Shown in pieces: positions 17,580 through 19,484 of a stretch of 19,484 bases of DNA. The notes below the pieces were generated by a model, which had not been told where the DNA came from, searched no databases, and was given only the letters and a program-made list of their open reading frames with translations. Position numbers and translations under genes: made by a program. Source of the stretch: Rodentolepis nana (taxonomy: Eukaryota > Platyhelminthes > Cestoda > Cyclophyllidea > Hymenolepididae); contig UZAE01000694.1 of assembly GCA_900617975.1 (NCBI GenBank), forward strand, positions 1 to 19,484. Reading direction: 5' to 3'. Within the stretch, counting starts at the first letter, position 1. The number at the start of each line of letters is the position of its first letter.

Positions 17580-17770
17580 AGATTAAACGTGCTGGTGTCA
17601 TGGGGCTCAGTCGCTATAGCTAATTTCGGCTTCGCAGACCAGACAGTGGATTGTTTGGGTTGTCTCTGCCTCCCACGACCTCTCGAATTCAGTGAAAGCC
17701 TACTTAATAGTCCAGTTGCAAAATGCGCGACATTATTTAATCGCGATGTGAAGATGTGAAGCAAAAATCC
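17580..17770 (-). repeat. Probable diverged interspersed repeat related to the SINE 3' end
   Basis: The + reading AGCTAATTTCGGCTTCGCAG resembles GGCTAACTTCGGGCTTCACAG of SINE copy 3, and the bases before it also align loosely. The remaining 110 bases do not match the SINE. The patch is richer in CpG than its surroundings. It may be an old relative or the 3' end of a partner LINE. Low certainty. Confidence 0.3.
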
Positions 17771-17929
17771 CCACTTCCAAAATTAATTCCCTTACCACTT
17801 AACCAAACTATCTCTCTAATGATCTAATTAAGCAATGACTTGTACTGACAGAAGAAGGCCATTTCAACTTTGAGCATGATGTAAAGTGATAAGATTTTTT
17901 TATTAATTGTAGAGGGAAAAATGACATAA

Positions 17930-18108
17930 ACTTATCAATTACATTGGAAAGGAAAGATAATGTTTTTAAGCTGCGTAGTGACCAGTGTAAAACTCATCAC
18001 TCCTCCTTTTCCTTCTACTTAATTAATACTCAGTAGCATTTCGTCATTTGTTGGTTTTCAGAACACTTGATTTACTTCTATTGGATGAACACTTGTGATT
18101 ATTATTAT
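17930..18108 (+). repeat. Dispersed diverged repeat, copy 2
   Basis: Partner of 10385-10560 in the same orientation, about 70 percent similar by eye. It lies directly beside the broken coding region at 18113-18718, which suggests both were part of one older duplicated unit, although the coding part is not evident beside the other copy. Confidence 0.5.
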
Positions 18109-18112
18109 TCAT

Positions 18113-18718
18113 TTAGTGAAGAGATTTTAGTAATAGTGTCTCGTCCTTGTGCTTGATTAGGGGATTATTAATGATTACTTTTGAGACATTACGTAGGTTA
18201 TCTTGCTTGAGCATAAACGTATATCCCTCTTCTCCACGAACCCAACGACCATTGGGACAAGATGCTTCATATTTACTAGACAACAGTTTGATATCTGTCC
18301 AGCTATCTATCACTTTCGGAATAAATATTTGGGCCCACCACACCACCCTTGCAGTAAACAAATAATCACCTTTTGATAATTTGATAATGTGTACTATCAA
18401 AAGCATTCGACACTTCGGCTTTGTCTTTGAAACTCCCTAATTCCATTGCTGAATCTCACTAACCAATGGTGATAGTAGTAGTTCCGTTGCCGAAGACCAA
18501 CCAGACCAACTCAACACAACATCGCTTGGCTTTGAGTAGCTTGCTGACAGTAAATAGTCCGTTCCAAAATTTGAAAAAAATTGAAGTAAACGTTACCATG
18601 AGATTTGAACATCTATCTCCAGTTATTTCCTTATTCATTGTGTTGTGGCCACCAAACCTTGACATTTCATCGCTCCATCACACCATTTGAAGGTCATACC
18701 AATTTTAGCAACCACAAA
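18113..18718 (-). pseudogene. Frameshifted coding relic, unknown protein
   Basis: On the minus strand four successive open segments in different frames have protein-like composition. They are 18718-18635 (KIGMTFKWCDGAMKCQG), 18665-18459 (ITGDRCSNLMVTFTS to FGNGTTTITIG), about 18453-18366 (MELGSFKDKAEVSNAFDSTH) and 18406-18113 (GDYLFTARVVWWAQIF to SCPNGRWVRGEEGYTF to LLLKSLH, stop). Consecutive pieces need frame changes and no splice sites explain them, so I read this as a decayed gene. An alternative is that only the last 97-codon piece is a real exon. Family not recognised. Confidence 0.35.
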
Positions 18719-18938
18719 TAGGGGCATCACTGAACGCTGTGTTGTCAGGAAAAAAAGTAAATTTCTTTTCTCTTTTACCCCAAACTAATATAAAACCACT
18801 ACAACTGAATATTAAATTATGTTTAAAAAATTTTTGGCACAATTTCTTTTCAGCGCTTTTGAAGCCTTCTGGGAATCATGATAATCTTTCTCATAATAAC
18901 AAACAAACTGGGTAATATTAGTTAATATTAATGTATCA

Positions 18939-19287
18939 TTATTAATCTATTGATTTATTTATTTATATCAAATGGCAGGCGTTTTGATGGTTATCATTAG
19001 CCCTTTAGTTGACTTTAGGCTTCACAGAGAGGAAGAAACATCGAAGGGAAAAATGTCGAGAGGGGGGAGGGAAGAGTGTTTCAATGATGTAAAAGAGGCA
19101 GACACAAAGGTAGAAAAAGGTGAGGTGACTACTGTGGAAATAGCCAAATATGACATATAGTGGGGTGATGGTAACTTAAAGTGAGAAGTCAACTGCCGGT
19201 TAATAGACTTTTTGCCGTATGAGTATATGTTGCTCAGGGTACACCACGTGGAGGTAAGTCTATTGCACACCCCCTTATTAATCTATT
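18939..19287 (-). mobile_element. SINE-like retroposon, copy 4, inverted, with perfect 13-bp target-site duplication
   Basis: The element body is 18952-19274 (323 bp) on the minus strand, flanked by TTATTAATCTATT at 18939-18951 and 19275-19287, identical. The simple TTTA repeat tail (AAAT on the element strand) is at the left end. The core AAGTCAACTGCCGGTTAATA is intact. Perfect flanks and a clean tail suggest one of the youngest copies here. Confidence 0.9.
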
Positions 19288-19353
19288 AATAAATCTTGTG
19301 CAACTAGAACCATAATTGAAAATATTTGGTAATACGGGAAATTATGCACTCAG

Positions 19354-19482
19354 GAGTTCATCGACTCTGTTGTTCAAATCATGTCTATGTTTAAGAACAT
19401 TTTTGCTCAACCTGATGGAGACAATCTCCAAAAGCTCTTAAGGACTCAGAAATCAAAGCCTCCTCAATCAATCCTGCAGTAG
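19354..19482 (+). CDS. Possible terminal exon at the right edge
   Basis: After TATGCACTCAG the frame reads EFIDSVVQIMSMFKNIFAQP and continues to SILQ and TAG, 42 residues with helical, amphipathic character. The pyrimidine tract before the AG is poor and nothing upstream is joined to it. It may be an exon, or chance. Confidence 0.25.
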   Translation, partial: EFIDSVVQIMSMFKNIFAQPDGDNLQKLLRTQKSKPPQSILQ

Positions 19483-19484
19483 TT

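Noticed and set aside
18972..19160. Open frames inside SINE copies (also 19022-19270, 11970-12161, 13814-14038, 14791-15006)
   Set aside because: They lie within the retroposon and are not conserved as a single frame among copies.

Overview
The window is eukaryotic genomic DNA. Genes are split by GT-AG introns, some very short (37, 50, 74 and 76 bp), separated by AT-rich spacers that contain a LINE and SINE-like retroposons. Short introns beside long ones, the retroposon load and moderate GC suggest a flatworm, most likely a tapeworm; this is inferred from style, not from a species-diagnostic sequence.

Positions 1-8538 hold the 3' two-thirds or so of an ACF1/BAZ1A-type chromatin remodelling gene on the + strand. 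Eight exons can be joined with every splice phase compatible, giving 1005 residues and a stop: WHIM1, charged helix, WHIM2, WHIM3-like region, WSKF-like segment, PHD finger 1, PHD finger 2, acidic linker, bromodomain. The 5' exons (WAC and DDT region) lie to the left of the window. A 5'-truncated non-LTR retrotransposon (1 to about 640, minus strand) sits in the intron that opens the window.

Positions 8539-15900 are mostly non-coding. They contain microsatellites, long poly-G runs, three of four copies of a roughly 325-bp SINE-like element, several mutually similar minus-strand open segments that look like decayed duplicates, and one credible + strand terminal exon (14086-14303) with its own AATAAA. 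That exon lies between two SINE copies in opposite orientation.

Positions 15900-16600 hold a compact complete + strand gene: three exons, 155 residues, four predicted membrane spans, a TATA-like box and a polyadenylation signal. I do not recognise its family.

Positions 16600-19484 contain a C17 run, a degenerate tandem array with 30-43 bp periods, a diverged repeat, a broken coding region on the minus strand (18113-18718), the fourth SINE copy and a possible small exon at the right edge.

No bacterial-type operon, CRISPR array, rRNA or tRNA was seen. The most novel item is the SINE-like family. Three of its four copies have 13-14 bp target-site duplications, and all four keep a hexamer complementary to a consensus 5' splice site (the sense RNA resembles the 5' end of U1 snRNA).
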